Of a stretch of DNA of 64,000 nt, positions 9,823 through 18,598 are shown one piece after another. The position numbers were made by a program, and so were the translations under genes. The notes beneath the pieces were generated by a model. That model searched no databases. It was given only the letters and a program-made list of their open reading frames with translations, and had not been told where the DNA came from. The stretch's first letter is position 1, and each line of letters begins with the position of its first letter. The stretch is taken from the NCBI RefSeq assembly GCF_014332515.1, contig NZ_VFSD01000017.1:1-64000 (forward strand), read 5' to 3'. Source of the DNA: Pontibacter beigongshangensis. Its GTDB lineage: Bacteria > Bacteroidota > Bacteroidia > Cytophagales > Hymenobacteraceae.

Positions 9823-10962
9823 TTACAGATGCAAGCCGACTCCCCATTCTATTACATAGGCACGTTTAGTGTGTGCTACCAACGCCACGTTTGCAGATAC
9901 GTTTTTGGTAAGCAGGTGCTTGAGGCTATAGCGCTGGTACGTGTTCGGGAACAGGCGGGTGGGCTGGTAGAGGTAATGACCAAACTGAAAAAGAAAGGAG
10001 GATCTGTCAAAAAACAGCTCATGCCCGACTGTTAGCCCGAACATTCTTGGATCCGATTCTTCTTCGGGCCACGGCAGTAAGGCATTGGGGTACTCCTTTG
10101 TCATGGCTACATCATGTAAGGCATCAGCCCCGAATAATAAACTATTGGTTTGAGAAACACGCTTACTGGCATATAGCGAAATGCTGTGGACCGTAGTCTT
10201 TACATCTTCGTACAAAACCTCCCGTCTGCCCATCGCTAGTTTAAGATTCAGGCGAATTCTTTTGTCTGGAGCAGAGGTGGTGCTATCGGTGTGAGGCAGA
10301 AGTTTTACTTCTCTGGGTTGATACCGCACCCCCAGGCCCACCAGCGGGAAGTTCATGCCGTTGTTGGGTTTGTTTAATCCGCCGTTAGAGAAATGCCTGA
10401 AAGACAGATGCGTGTTCAGAAACAGTTTGTCGCTGAGCTGGTATTCGTACCGGAAGCCACCTGTAAGGGCAAAGCAGAACTGACTGCCAATGGCCATATT
10501 CTGCTCATTTTCGCCGGTTATATAATGCCTGGTGGAGTATACAAGGCCGGAGCCGAGGTTAAACCGAAGATTTCCTCTTTCAGTCCGGAACAGCGAATTA
10601 TCTAATGAAACCGTAAGCGATGCCGCCTCTCCCAGTTCTTCGGGAACCCCATAATTATAATAGGCCAGCGCAAAGCCTATCTGCGGATGCCGGTACTTAC
10701 TTTCCCAGGGCCGCTTGCCAATGGTATGGCGGTTGGCATAAAGCTCCACGCTGAAGGGGTGAGTAAAATTAAGCGGGGAAAGGCCGCTCCGGTACCGGAA
10801 CAAGGCACCATAATACCCATTTGCACCAAACGACCAGGGGACTTTATCGGCAGGGGGAGTAGGCTGTGCCAGCAGTTCTGCAGAGGTAAGTGCAGCAAGT
10901 AAAAAAATGACACTGCAAATCCGAAGGGCCTTTTGTAAGGGAAGTGGTATTGAAAAAATCAC
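9823..10962 (-). CDS. Acyloxyacyl hydrolase / PagL-like lipid A 3-O-deacylase
   Basis: Outer-membrane enzyme of 379 residues. A hydrophobic signal segment (about 10-32, ending ELLAQ) precedes a beta-barrel of alternating aromatic strands. The segment RHFSNGGLNKPNNGMN carries His190 and Ser192 in the HxSN arrangement typical of PagL, whose His-Ser pair removes the 3-O acyl chain of lipid A. At 379 residues it is much longer than classical PagL (about 170) but within the size range of Bacteroidota members, with an extra barrel-like C-terminal part. It ends near a shared intergenic gap with porU2 and has no close partner upstream. Activity on lipid A is inferred from family membership. Confidence 0.8.
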   Translation of the reverse strand: MIFSIPLPLQKALRICSVIFLLAALTSAELLAQPTPPADKVPWSFGANGYYGALFRYRSGLSPLNFTHPFSVELYANRHTIGKRPWESKYRHPQIGFALAYYNYGVPEELGEAASLTVSLDNSLFRTERGNLRFNLGSGLVYSTRHYITGENEQNMAIGSQFCFALTGGFRYEYQLSDKLFLNTHLSFRHFSNGGLNKPNNGMNFPLVGLGVRYQPREVKLLPHTDSTTSAPDKRIRLNLKLAMGRREVLYEDVKTTVHSISLYASKRVSQTNSLLFGADALHDVAMTKEYPNALLPWPEEESDPRMFGLTVGHELFFDRSSFLFQFGHYLYQPTRLFPNTYQRYSLKHLLTKNVSANVALVAHTKRAYVIEWGVGLHL

Positions 10963-11326
10963 AGGAATAGACGCTTGTGCTAAAACTCCAGCTTAAGTAA
11001 CACAATTATTTCCTGTTCACCTAATTTGGGTGGAGCGCTATCCGGTAATGAGAAAAGCCACAGCACCTGCGTGATAGATCTGGCAGGGCCGGCAAACGAA
11101 TTATTTAAATGAAAACGCCCCTCTGTCAAGCTTCACTGCTCCTGATGCACCTGCTGCCGATATATTTTCTTGCCCGGAATCTCTGGAGTATGAAGCTTGG
11201 CAAAAGCTCCTGACCATTGTGCGGCAGCATCAGCAGTGCATCCTGCTGATGCTGGGACTTTTTGATTACAATAATTGCCCAGAAACTGAGAGGTCGTATC
11301 CGGCACGAAGCCATCTCCCCAAGTCC
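10963..11326. other. Intergenic region between pagL-like gene and folA
   Basis: No convincing gene. It contains element copy 3 (11099-11158). A 62-codon minus-strand frame at 11126-11314 overlaps the repeat and shows no recognisable domain. Confidence 0.6.
11099..11158 (-). repeat. Dispersed intergenic element, copy 3
   Basis: Box ATTTAAAT and the A-rich stretch are clear; the GC core is decayed (CGCCCCTCTGTC), with a loose GCTCCTGATGCACCTGCTGC tail. Located downstream of folA on the same strand. Confidence 0.75.
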
Positions 11327-11812
11327 CTATTTCCGGTGATACTCGGTAAAGCTGTAGGCGTATTTGTTCTTTTCATCAGGTTCGTGCCGCTCCTCAGCCA
11401 CCAGCTTCCATTCGCTTTCTTTCAGCTCCGGGAAAAATGCGTCTCCTTTAAAGGTATGGTGGATGCGGGTGAGGTAAATGGTGTCGGTGTAGGGCAGTGC
11501 CTGCCGGTAAATCTCGGCTCCGCCAATTATGCAGATCGTTTTATCCAGCTCCCGGCCTTGGTCTATGGCCTCCTGCACCGAGTGCACCACCAGGCAGCCT
11601 TCTGCCTTGTAATTGTGCTGGGTGGTAATGATGATGGAGGTGCGGCCCGGCAGGGGTTTGCCTATCGACTCATATGTTTTACGCCCCATAATAATGGGGT
11701 GCCCCATGGTGATGGCCTTGAAATGTTTAAGATCCGCGGGCAGGTGCCAGATGAGTTGGTTGTCTTTGCCGATTACATTCTGCTCGTCGGCTGCTACTAC
11801 TATGGCTATCAT
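11327..11812 (-). CDS. folA: Dihydrofolate reductase
   Basis: Cytoplasmic enzyme of 161 residues that reduces dihydrofolate to tetrahydrofolate with NADPH. The full DHFR pattern is present: AADEQNVIGKDNQLIWHLPADL near the N-terminus (substrate-binding acidic residue in the LPADL segment), IIMGRKTYESIGKPLPGR (NADPH binding) and IIGGAEIYRQALPY. It starts four bases after the fmt stop codon, so it is the third gene of the namZ-fmt-folA unit. Pairing folate reduction with formyl-transfer to initiator tRNA fits one-carbon metabolism. Confidence 0.97.
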   Translation of the reverse strand: MIAIVVAADEQNVIGKDNQLIWHLPADLKHFKAITMGHPIIMGRKTYESIGKPLPGRTSIIITTQHNYKAEGCLVVHSVQEAIDQGRELDKTICIIGGAEIYRQALPYTDTIYLTRIHHTFKGDAFFPELKESEWKLVAEERHEPDEKNKYAYSFTEYHRK

Positions 11813-11816
11813 CGTG

Positions 11817-12758
11817 CTACTCGGTAAAATTAAATCCTCTTAAGAAATCGGCCAGTTGCATGCGCTTCTTCCCCTCCATCTGCAGGTCGTGTATGGCAAG
11901 GGCGCCATCTGCCGTTTGTACATGCAGGAACGTTTTATTGTCGGTTCTGATCTGCCCGGGGGCCAGGTCATAGGCGGCATCCGGGAGAACTTCCGTTTTA
12001 AAGATCTTGAAGGTCTTGTCCTGCAGGCGGGTCCAGGCGGCGGGGTAGGGGGAGAGGCCCCGGATAAAGTTGCGGATCTGTACGGCCGGCTGGTTCCAGT
12101 TAATCTGGCAAGTTTCCTTGTAGATTTTGGGCGCATGCTTCATCTCTCCGGTGTGCTGCTGTGGCTGTGGCTGCACCTGCCCCTGCTCAATGGCCTGCAC
12201 TGTCCGGAGGGCGAGTTTGGCCCCCTCGTGCTTCAGCTTCTCATACACCGTCCCGAAATCGTCCTCCTCCAGCACAGGCACCCGCTCCTGGAACAGCAGA
12301 TCGCCGGTATCTATTTCGTGTTTCAGGAAGAACGAGGTGACGCCAGTTTCCTTTTCGCCGTTAATAATGGCCCAGTTAATGGGAGCCGCGCCGCGGTACT
12401 GGGGCAGCAGCGAGCCATGAATGTTAAAAGTGCCCAGCTCCGGCATAGCCCACACCACCTCCGGCAGCATCCGGAAGGCCACGATGATCTGCAGGTTAGC
12501 ACGGTAGCTCCGCAGCTCCTCCAGAAAATCCTCTGATTTAAGGTTCGTAGGTTGCAGCACCGGAATCTGTTGCGAAACGGCATACTCCTTCACCGGCGAC
12601 TGCTGCAGCTTCTGACCACGGCCGGCCGGTTTATCGGGCGCTGTAATCACGGCTACTATCTTGTACTTGTTCTCAACTAATATTTGCAGAGTAGGTACGG
12701 CAAAATCGGGCGTACCCATAAACACGATGCGTAAGTCCTGGGGCATAGTTTTATTCAA
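11817..12758 (-). CDS. fmt: Methionyl-tRNA formyltransferase
   Basis: 313-residue cytoplasmic enzyme that formylates initiator Met-tRNA using 10-formyltetrahydrofolate. Diagnostic segments: RIVFMGTPDFAVPTL at the N-terminus, VVAVITAPDKPAGRGQ-like stretch, and the active-site region NIHGSLLPQYRGAAPI followed by GETGVT-type sequence (here GEKETGVT) and EIDTGDLL. The C-terminal domain (about 210-313) is the OB-like tRNA-binding part. The start at 12758 overlaps the upstream gene by eight bases; an internal ATG at 12746 is an alternative. It lies in an operon with folA. Confidence 0.97.
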   Translation of the reverse strand: MNKTMPQDLRIVFMGTPDFAVPTLQILVENKYKIVAVITAPDKPAGRGQKLQQSPVKEYAVSQQIPVLQPTNLKSEDFLEELRSYRANLQIIVAFRMLPEVVWAMPELGTFNIHGSLLPQYRGAAPINWAIINGEKETGVTSFFLKHEIDTGDLLFQERVPVLEEDDFGTVYEKLKHEGAKLALRTVQAIEQGQVQPQPQQHTGEMKHAPKIYKETCQINWNQPAVQIRNFIRGLSPYPAAWTRLQDKTFKIFKTEVLPDAAYDLAPGQIRTDNKTFLHVQTADGALAIHDLQMEGKKRMQLADFLRGFNFTE

Positions 12759-14025
12759 AGTCTGGGTATAGTAAATAGCGTTTCCGCATGGTTTTGTATT
12801 TGGCCAGGTCTGCCTGCCAACTGGCTTCTATTTCGGCTTCGCTTTTACCTGCCTTAATCTGCTCCTGCAGCTTGGTGGTACCGGCAAGCTTATCGATAAA
12901 GTTTGAGGTCAGAAAGAACTTGTCCTGGTTTGTGGAGTTATGGTACATCTCCAGCAGGAAGGACAGGGTAAAGGGTTGTGCCTGCTCCGCACTGGTCAGG
13001 TCCAGGCCATAGCAGGTCTTGCCTTTGTGAGGCGGGTCCTGGGCACCAGGCATGGGTTTAGGCGTAAAAGAAAAGTCTTTGTTCTTGTAAAAGGGGCTGC
13101 CGATAACCTGAAATGGAGTGGAGGTGCCACGGCCCACACTCACGTTGGTGCCCTCAAACAGGCCCAATGATGGGTACAGCAGAATAGCCTGCGCATTGGG
13201 CAGGTTCGGCGATGGCCGCACCGGCAACTGGTAAGGCATTTTATGGTTGTAGTTGGCAACGGGAATAACCGTAAGCTGGCATTGCCGCTGCCCTCCCAGC
13301 CACTTTTCGCCGTTAATCATCTTGGCCAGCTCTCCTACCGTGAGTCCGTGCACGAGCGGAATCGGGTGCATGCCTACAAACGAGGTGGTTTCTTTCTTCA
13401 GCTCCAGCACCGGCCCGTCTACGTAGTGGCCGTTGGGGTTAGGGCGGTCCAGCACGAGCAGCGGTTTATTGTTCTCGGCACAGGCCTCCATCACGTAGTG
13501 CATGGTGCTGATGTAGGTGTAGAAGCGAACACCTACGTCCTGGATATCGAAAACAACCACATCTACGTTCTGTAGCTGCTCCGGCAGTGGCTTTTTGTTA
13601 CTACCATACAGCGAGATAATCGGGAGGCCGGTTTTGGTGTCTTTGGCATCTTTTATATGAGCTCCTGCATCGGCTTCGCCCCGGAAACCATGTTCGGGGG
13701 CAAAAATGGTGGTGATCCTGATGCCGTGGCTCAGCAGCGTATCGACCAGGTGCGTTTTTCCGATAACGGAGGTCTGGTTTACCACCAGCCCCACGCGCTT
13801 GCCCTGCAGTAGCTTCAGGTAGCGGCCTGTTTGTGCAGCGCCGGTCTGCAGCGGCTTTGGCTGTGGTGTTTGCGGCTCCTCTGCCCGGGGCTGTTCGGTT
13901 TCGTTGCCAGTGCCGGTGCTGTCGGTGTCTTGCCTGGGGGAGCAGTTCGTGAGGCCAAGCAGGAGCGAAGAATAAAGTATAACAAGTAGCTGTATCATCG
14001 TAATAGGGAAGAAGTCAAATTTCAT
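12751..14025 (-). CDS. DUF1343 protein, exo-beta-N-acetylmuramidase NamZ family, lipoprotein
   Basis: Likely periplasm-facing lipoprotein of the DUF1343 family; NamZ (GH171), the characterised member, releases N-acetylmuramic acid from the non-reducing end of peptidoglycan fragments. From the start at 14025 (MKFDFF) or 13998 (MIQLLV) there is a hydrophobic segment ending LTNCSP, a lipobox-like site, then a Pro/Gln/Glu-rich linker and the catalytic region: VGLVVNQTSVIGKTHLVD, FAPEHGFRGEADAGAHI, VVFDIQDVGVRFYTYISTM, LVLDRPNPNG. The frame opens further to 14199, but that would overlap the divergent gene at 14179 and place the hydrophobic segment internally. It is first in the operon with fmt and folA and suggests wall recycling. 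Confidence 0.85.
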   Translation of the reverse strand: MKFDFFPITMIQLLVILYSSLLLGLTNCSPRQDTDSTGTGNETEQPRAEEPQTPQPKPLQTGAAQTGRYLKLLQGKRVGLVVNQTSVIGKTHLVDTLLSHGIRITTIFAPEHGFRGEADAGAHIKDAKDTKTGLPIISLYGSNKKPLPEQLQNVDVVVFDIQDVGVRFYTYISTMHYVMEACAENNKPLLVLDRPNPNGHYVDGPVLELKKETTSFVGMHPIPLVHGLTVGELAKMINGEKWLGGQRQCQLTVIPVANYNHKMPYQLPVRPSPNLPNAQAILLYPSLGLFEGTNVSVGRGTSTPFQVIGSPFYKNKDFSFTPKPMPGAQDPPHKGKTCYGLDLTSAEQAQPFTLSFLLEMYHNSTNQDKFFLTSNFIDKLAGTTKLQEQIKAGKSEAEIEASWQADLAKYKTMRKRYLLYPDFE

Positions 14026-14178
14026 ACCTATATTTAGACCATATTTGAATTTCGTTTTTGATAGCGGGAAGTGGTCAGAAAGGGGTCTGGCGAAACAGTT
14101 TTTGAGCCTCATAGCAGCGCTATGGGGCGATAAAAGTGTGAAGCCAGGTTCCTTTATGGACATTTCGCAGCGCAAAGG

Positions 14179-15435
14179 ATGAATTTTAAATATGGTCAAT
14201 GGCTGTATAAAACAAGGTGCGTGAACATTTCCAAATACATATCCGATAAAATATCAGAAGTACAGGCCGGCTCTTTTACGTCGTCGGTCACAAAAATAGC
14301 AATTATAAGCATAGCCGCAGGCATCGCCATCATGATTGTGTCGTTTGCCATTCTGGAGGGTTTCCGGAACGAGATCCGGGCCAAGATTTTCAGCTTCGGG
14401 GCGCACCTGCAGATCAGCAAGTATGATACGAACAATTCTTATGAAGGGGCACCTATCAGCATTTACACCGGCATAAACTCCACCGACGATATTGCGGGTA
14501 TTGCAGGCATTCAGGCATTTGCCCGGAAAACCGCCATCATAAAAACCGAAAACGAAGTGCTGGGAGTGGTGCTGAAGGGGGTAGATAAGAACTACAACCT
14601 GCAATCGATGAGGCAGAACCTGGAGGAAGGTCAGTTGGTTTCGTTTACGGATACAGCTTCTTCTAAAGACGTGATGCTAAGCCGGCGCATCGCCAGCAAA
14701 CTCGACCTGAAGGTGGGTGATGAGGCCATTTTCTACTTTATCCAGAACCCGCCCCGCGCCCGAAAGCTGAAGGTGAGCGGCATTTTCAACACGGGTCTGG
14801 AAGAATTCGACGAAGTGTTTGTGATCGGGGACCTGCAGCTGGTGCGGGAGCTGAACAACTGGCCCGACACGCTGGTAGGTGGCGTTGAGATCATGCTCAA
14901 AGACTTCGACCAGATAGACCCGATCGCCAACCAGGTGTTTGACCAGATGAACTACGACCTGCAGCTCGAGAAGATTACCGACCGGCACGCACAGCTTTTC
15001 GATTGGCTGCAGCTCCTGCGCAAAAACGTGATTATCTTCCTGATCCTGATTATTTTTGTGGCGACCTTCAACATGGTATCCACGGTGTTTATCATGATCA
15101 TAGAGCGCATCAACATGATCGGCGTGCTCAAAGCTGTAGGAGCCACCGATGCGCAGATCAGGCAGGTATTCTACTTCAGAGGGCTGAAGCTGACGCTGAA
15201 GGGCTTGTTGTGGGGCAATGTAATCGGGCTGGGCTTTTGTGTGCTGCAATACTACTTTAAAATTATTCCCCTCGACCCCGAGAACTACTACATGAACACA
15301 GTGCCTATCAGCTGGAATTTCAGTGTCATCATTATTCTGAACGTGCTCACCCTGGTGCTCACCATGCTCGCCATCCTGATACCGGCCGCCATGGTCGCCC
15401 GCATTAAACCGGTAAAAGCCATTAAGTTTGATTAA
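14179..15435 (+). CDS. FtsX-like ABC transporter permease (LolC/LolE-type)
   Basis: Inner-membrane permease of 418 residues with the four-helix MacB/LolC layout: one helix near the N-terminus (about 38-60), a large periplasmic domain (about 65-270), then three helices (about 278-305, 325-360, 375-405). The N-terminal segment NISKYISDKI is characteristic of lipoprotein-releasing permeases. In Bacteroidota these proteins extract outer-membrane lipoproteins with an ATPase encoded elsewhere; no ATPase gene is adjacent here. The ATG at 14179 is given, but a GTG at 14221 preceded by AAGG would start exactly at the conserved VNISKY and is a good alternative. It is divergent from the muramidase gene. 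Confidence 0.88.
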   Translation: MNFKYGQWLYKTRCVNISKYISDKISEVQAGSFTSSVTKIAIISIAAGIAIMIVSFAILEGFRNEIRAKIFSFGAHLQISKYDTNNSYEGAPISIYTGINSTDDIAGIAGIQAFARKTAIIKTENEVLGVVLKGVDKNYNLQSMRQNLEEGQLVSFTDTASSKDVMLSRRIASKLDLKVGDEAIFYFIQNPPRARKLKVSGIFNTGLEEFDEVFVIGDLQLVRELNNWPDTLVGGVEIMLKDFDQIDPIANQVFDQMNYDLQLEKITDRHAQLFDWLQLLRKNVIIFLILIIFVATFNMVSTVFIMIIERINMIGVLKAVGATDAQIRQVFYFRGLKLTLKGLLWGNVIGLGFCVLQYYFKIIPLDPENYYMNTVPISWNFSVIIILNVLTLVLTMLAILIPAAMVARIKPVKAIKFD

Positions 15436-15463
15436 CAAGGGCAGGCATGCTCAAGGTTGTTTA

Positions 15464-15496
15464 GGCCTCAGGAGGGGCTTTTTCATTCAAATAATT
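15464..15496 (+). repeat. Dispersed intergenic element, copy 4
   Basis: Core GGCCTCAGGAGGGGC, T-rich stretch and box ATTCAAAT. First half of a direct pair with copy 5; the 130 bases between them hold the inverse of modules seen near copies 1, 8, 9 and 10 (GCTGATTAGTAAATGGTTGA; CCTCTTATCTCTTAACTTTA). Confidence 0.85.
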
Positions 15497-15625
15497 GCTG
15501 ATTAGTAAATGGTTGATTTGAAGATCTGGAGGTGTAAAAAGTGGGAATGAATTCTTCGGGCTTTTAAAGAACAATCAACTCATACCTCTTATCTCTTAAC
15601 TTTAGAAAGGTCCTGTGTCCATTTC

Positions 15626-15667
15626 AGCAGCTGAAAGCGCTGTAGGGCCTTTTTCATTGGAATAATT
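15626..15667 (+). repeat. Dispersed intergenic element, copy 5
   Basis: Short CAGCAGCTG arm, degenerate core GCGCTGTAGGGCC, five T residues and box ATTGGAAT. Second half of the direct pair with copy 4. Confidence 0.78.
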
Positions 15668-15717
15668 ACCCGTAACTAAGCCAGGAAGGAGGTAAGGTGA
15701 TTCAACGTTCAGCTTAC

Positions 15718-16416
15718 TTAAAGCAGGTGGCGGCACTGCAGGATCAGGTTTGGGTCGGGGCAGAGGGTACGGTATTTTTCTTTCTCGCCGCTAGTGGCTA
15801 CGCCTGGAAAGTCGCCGGAATAGCCTTGCATGCTGCTGATAAGCTGGAAGTGAAGGTGCGGGGGCCAGTCGCCGTTTTCGGGAAAGGGGCCAACTTCAGC
15901 TATTTTTTCGCCCCCGGCAAATGGCTTGCCGGGGTACAGGCCGTTAAGGGAACTGCGGCTCAGGTGGCCGTAGAGGGAATAAAAAGCCGCGCCATCCAGC
16001 TCGTGCTGCAGGATAATGGTGGGGCCATAGTCGCCAAAGTTTGCGTTATCCTGAAAGCTGTGCACTACAGCGGCAAGTGGAGCGTAAACAGCTGCCCCGA
16101 CCTCCAGCCAGATGTCTACGCCGAGGTGCAGGTTGCGGCTTTCGGCTGCTACATCAAAATGGTGGCTGCGGCTATAGATAAACCTGTCTTCGAGGTAGCC
16201 GCCAATGCCAACGGATACCCGCTTTTGTAGCAGCATCTGTTGCACGACTTCGTTAAAGGCTTGGATGTTGCGCAGGTCTACGCGCTGCAACGCTTGGTTG
16301 GCAGCTGTAAAATCCAGGCGGCACACGTCATCGCTGTTCAGATCTGTATCCAGTACCTGACAAAAGGCAGCACGATGCCGCCTTAGTACAGAACTGAGGT
16401 CCACGAAATATTCCAT
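15718..16416 (-). CDS. M23-family peptidoglycan metallopeptidase
   Basis: 232-residue LytM/M23 zinc peptidase. The zinc and catalytic motifs are present: HLGVDIW (HxxxD), YSLYGHLS, and PPHLHFQ (HxH). M23 enzymes cut peptide cross-links in peptidoglycan. The N-terminal 80 residues are not recognised and no signal peptide is evident, so the protein may be cytoplasmic or exported by an unusual route, or may act on another peptide. The gene is 41 bases downstream of the HNH-AP2 gene on the same strand, which may simply be read-through organisation. Its 3' end faces element copies 4 and 5. Confidence 0.82.
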   Translation of the reverse strand: MEYFVDLSSVLRRHRAAFCQVLDTDLNSDDVCRLDFTAANQALQRVDLRNIQAFNEVVQQMLLQKRVSVGIGGYLEDRFIYSRSHHFDVAAESRNLHLGVDIWLEVGAAVYAPLAAVVHSFQDNANFGDYGPTIILQHELDGAAFYSLYGHLSRSSLNGLYPGKPFAGGEKIAEVGPFPENGDWPPHLHFQLISSMQGYSGDFPGVATSGEKEKYRTLCPDPNLILQCRHLL

Positions 16417-16457
16417 AATAAATGAGGCAGGCGGATGGGAAGCCGCCTGTTGCGGAA

Positions 16458-17030
16458 TCAGCTTACTTCTTCTACCGCTTTAACCTCTTCAAATGCTTTG
16501 GTTAGTGTCTTAAGGCTCTTGGTTTTGCCAAAAAGCTCCTCCGACTTTTTGCTGTAAGCCAGCGCCGCCTCCTGCAGCGTCTCGAAAGTGCCCAGGTTGA
16601 TGCGTTGCTTGTTATAGTGGATAATGGCGCGATATTTCTGTGCTTCTTTGTGCACACCACGTACGCCCAGCTTGTTTTCGGTTTTGGAGGTATTGCGAAC
16701 AATTTTGCAGAGGGGTGCCCACTCCAGGTTGTCGCGGCGGCAATCGAGCTTGTTCCCGTTCTTGAAATGCACGTAGAGCCTGATGTTGCTCTCCTGTTTT
16801 TCGAGGAGCTGCTCCCCGATCAGTTTGTGCAGGTAGATGGTTTCGTTGCGGTATTTCCCGTTTTTCAGGGGCCAGTTCTTCTGAAAGAAAGCATAGCCGT
16901 TGGAGTGGATGCGTAAGTGCTTCAGGAATTCAATTTGCTGCAGATAAGCATTGTTTTGTATGTACTCGTAAGTGGTGTCATCTACCATTACGGTTTTTTC
17001 ACAGTTTTTGAGTGTTAGTTTATAAAGCAT
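16458..17030 (-). CDS. HNH-type nuclease-like protein with AP2 DNA-binding domain
   Basis: 190-residue protein joining an HNH_3-like module (about 60-110) and an AP2/ERF-type DNA-binding domain (about 118-170). The HNH part has VHFKNGNKLDCRRDNLEW, matching the His-x-Asn/Asp-Gly-Asn pattern of homing-endonuclease-like HNH proteins, with the His retained. The AP2 part shows GVRGVHKEAQKYRAIIHY and INLGTFETLQEAALAY, the three-strand-plus-helix layout of plant AP2 domains. Phage and intron homing endonucleases carry this combination; a host copy away from any intron or phage may be a domesticated regulator. No target or partner is visible. It is divergent from the ferredoxin reductase gene. Confidence 0.78.
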   Translation of the reverse strand: MLYKLTLKNCEKTVMVDDTTYEYIQNNAYLQQIEFLKHLRIHSNGYAFFQKNWPLKNGKYRNETIYLHKLIGEQLLEKQESNIRLYVHFKNGNKLDCRRDNLEWAPLCKIVRNTSKTENKLGVRGVHKEAQKYRAIIHYNKQRINLGTFETLQEAALAYSKKSEELFGKTKSLKTLTKAFEEVKAVEEVS

Positions 17031-17303
17031 CAGTAATTAATGGTTGAGGGTATTGAACGGAATATAATAGGCGTAAAACCGAACTCGGTAACTTATACTG
17101 AGATATGAAAATTTGCGCCGTAAAAATGCGAATATTTTTTATATCTCCATGCCGTACTTTCAGATAGATTCTGAATGTACGTGGGAACATCGGCAAAAGT
17201 TAATTTATTTTCTGCTATATAAGATCCTATTATATAATCGTAACTTTCGACCTTAAATTGTGTTAATATGCTAGAAAATTATTTAGCTTAAATTTTAAAT
17301 ATA

Positions 17304-18488
17304 ATGAGTAGCCCTTATCGTACTCTGAAAATAGCAGATATTACCCGCGAAACTTCAGATGCTGTTACTATACATCTGGAACATGTTGATAAACAATTGG
17401 TTGTATATAAGCCTGGCCAGTTTATTACCCTGATCCTGACTCTAAATGGTAAAGAAGTGCGTCGTTCGTATTCTCTTTGCAGTACGCCTCACGAAGGTGC
17501 CAGATTGTCTTTAACCGTGAAACGTGTGCCCGGTGGCGTCGTGTCCAACTACCTGATAGATAAGGCGCAGACAGGGCAGGAAGTAAAGGTGCTGGACCCG
17601 CTGGGCAAATTCTGTTTTACACCTCAGCCCGAAAGCAGGCGACAGCTCTTGCTGTTTGGCGCGGGCAGTGGCATTACTCCCCTCATGTCTATCCTGAAGG
17701 CGGCGCTGCAGGAGGAGCCAGGTAGCCTGGTAACCTTGTTGTACGGCAACCGCAACGAAGATAACGTAATTTTTAAACAACAGCTACAACAGTTGCAGGC
17801 AAAATTTTCTGACCGTTTGCACATCGAGTATATTTATAGTCAGCCACTTGGGCCCTGTCAGCATTGTGCCGCCAGGCGGGAGGAGTCACCTGCCAGAAAA
17901 GCCTCAGGCATTCTTGGTTTCCTGAAGCGGGCCGTGCAGGGTAGAGCGCAGCAGGTTTGTGAGCACCATGGGCGCATGAATAAAAGCAGCGTGCTTAAAA
18001 TTCTGGAACGTCTGCAACTTACCAAACCTGCCAATGCCTTATACTACATGTGTGGGCCGGCTGGCATGATGGAAGAAGTGCAGCAGGCGCTTAAGCTCCT
18101 CAAGGTGCCGACAGACCGTATTTTCAGGGAGAGTTTTGTAAGCGAAAAACTGGCAAGCCAAACCAAGGCACCGCCTGGCGCCGTAGATACAGACAGTGGT
18201 ACTGCAGCGATAATAACACAAACCGTTACTTTGATTTACGAAGGCGCCGAGTACAGGGTGGAGGTGCAGCCGGACCAGACCATACTAGAGGCTGCTCTGG
18301 CCCAGGATATTGACATGCCCTATTCTTGCCAGGCCGGCCTTTGTACTGCCTGCCGGGGCAAGTGCCTGCAGGGAAAAGTGCACATGGATGAGCGGGAAGG
18401 CCTTTCTGACGCAGAACTCGAGGAGGGCTATGTGCTGAATTGTGTCGGCCACCCGCTAACAAAAGACGTAATTATAGAAATTGGGTAA
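17304..18488 (+). CDS. Flavin-dependent NAD(P)H oxidoreductase with C-terminal 2Fe-2S ferredoxin domain (PaaE/Hmp-like)
   Basis: 394-residue electron-transfer protein. Order of domains: FAD-binding barrel (about 1-105, motif RRSYSLCS), NAD(P)-binding domain (about 108-275, motifs GAGSGITPLMSIL and YMCGPAGMM), and a plant-type ferredoxin domain (about 305-394) with the cluster Cys pattern YSCQAGLCTACRGKC and a final Cys in LNCVGHP. This layout is that of PaaE, the reductase of phenylacetyl-CoA epoxidase, but no paa genes are adjacent, so the partner oxygenase or desaturase is unknown. An insertion at about 183-232 within the NAD domain carries Cys185, Cys188, Cys219 and His222, which could bind a metal. 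Confidence 0.85.
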   Translation: MSSPYRTLKIADITRETSDAVTIHLEHVDKQLVVYKPGQFITLILTLNGKEVRRSYSLCSTPHEGARLSLTVKRVPGGVVSNYLIDKAQTGQEVKVLDPLGKFCFTPQPESRRQLLLFGAGSGITPLMSILKAALQEEPGSLVTLLYGNRNEDNVIFKQQLQQLQAKFSDRLHIEYIYSQPLGPCQHCAARREESPARKASGILGFLKRAVQGRAQQVCEHHGRMNKSSVLKILERLQLTKPANALYYMCGPAGMMEEVQQALKLLKVPTDRIFRESFVSEKLASQTKAPPGAVDTDSGTAAIITQTVTLIYEGAEYRVEVQPDQTILEAALAQDIDMPYSCQAGLCTACRGKCLQGKVHMDEREGLSDAELEEGYVLNCVGHPLTKDVIIEIG

Positions 18489-18598
18489 TTTAATTATCAA
18501 TTATAAGAATAAGGAGCTAACTGAGATTTGAAGGTTTCTATTTTTTTTGTACTTTGTGAAGTACTGCTTATATTAATAGCCATACAGCGAAAAAACCT

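Noticed and set aside
11126-11314. 62-codon minus-strand frame between folA and the PagL-like gene
   Set aside because: Overlaps repeat copy 3 and shows no protein-like features.
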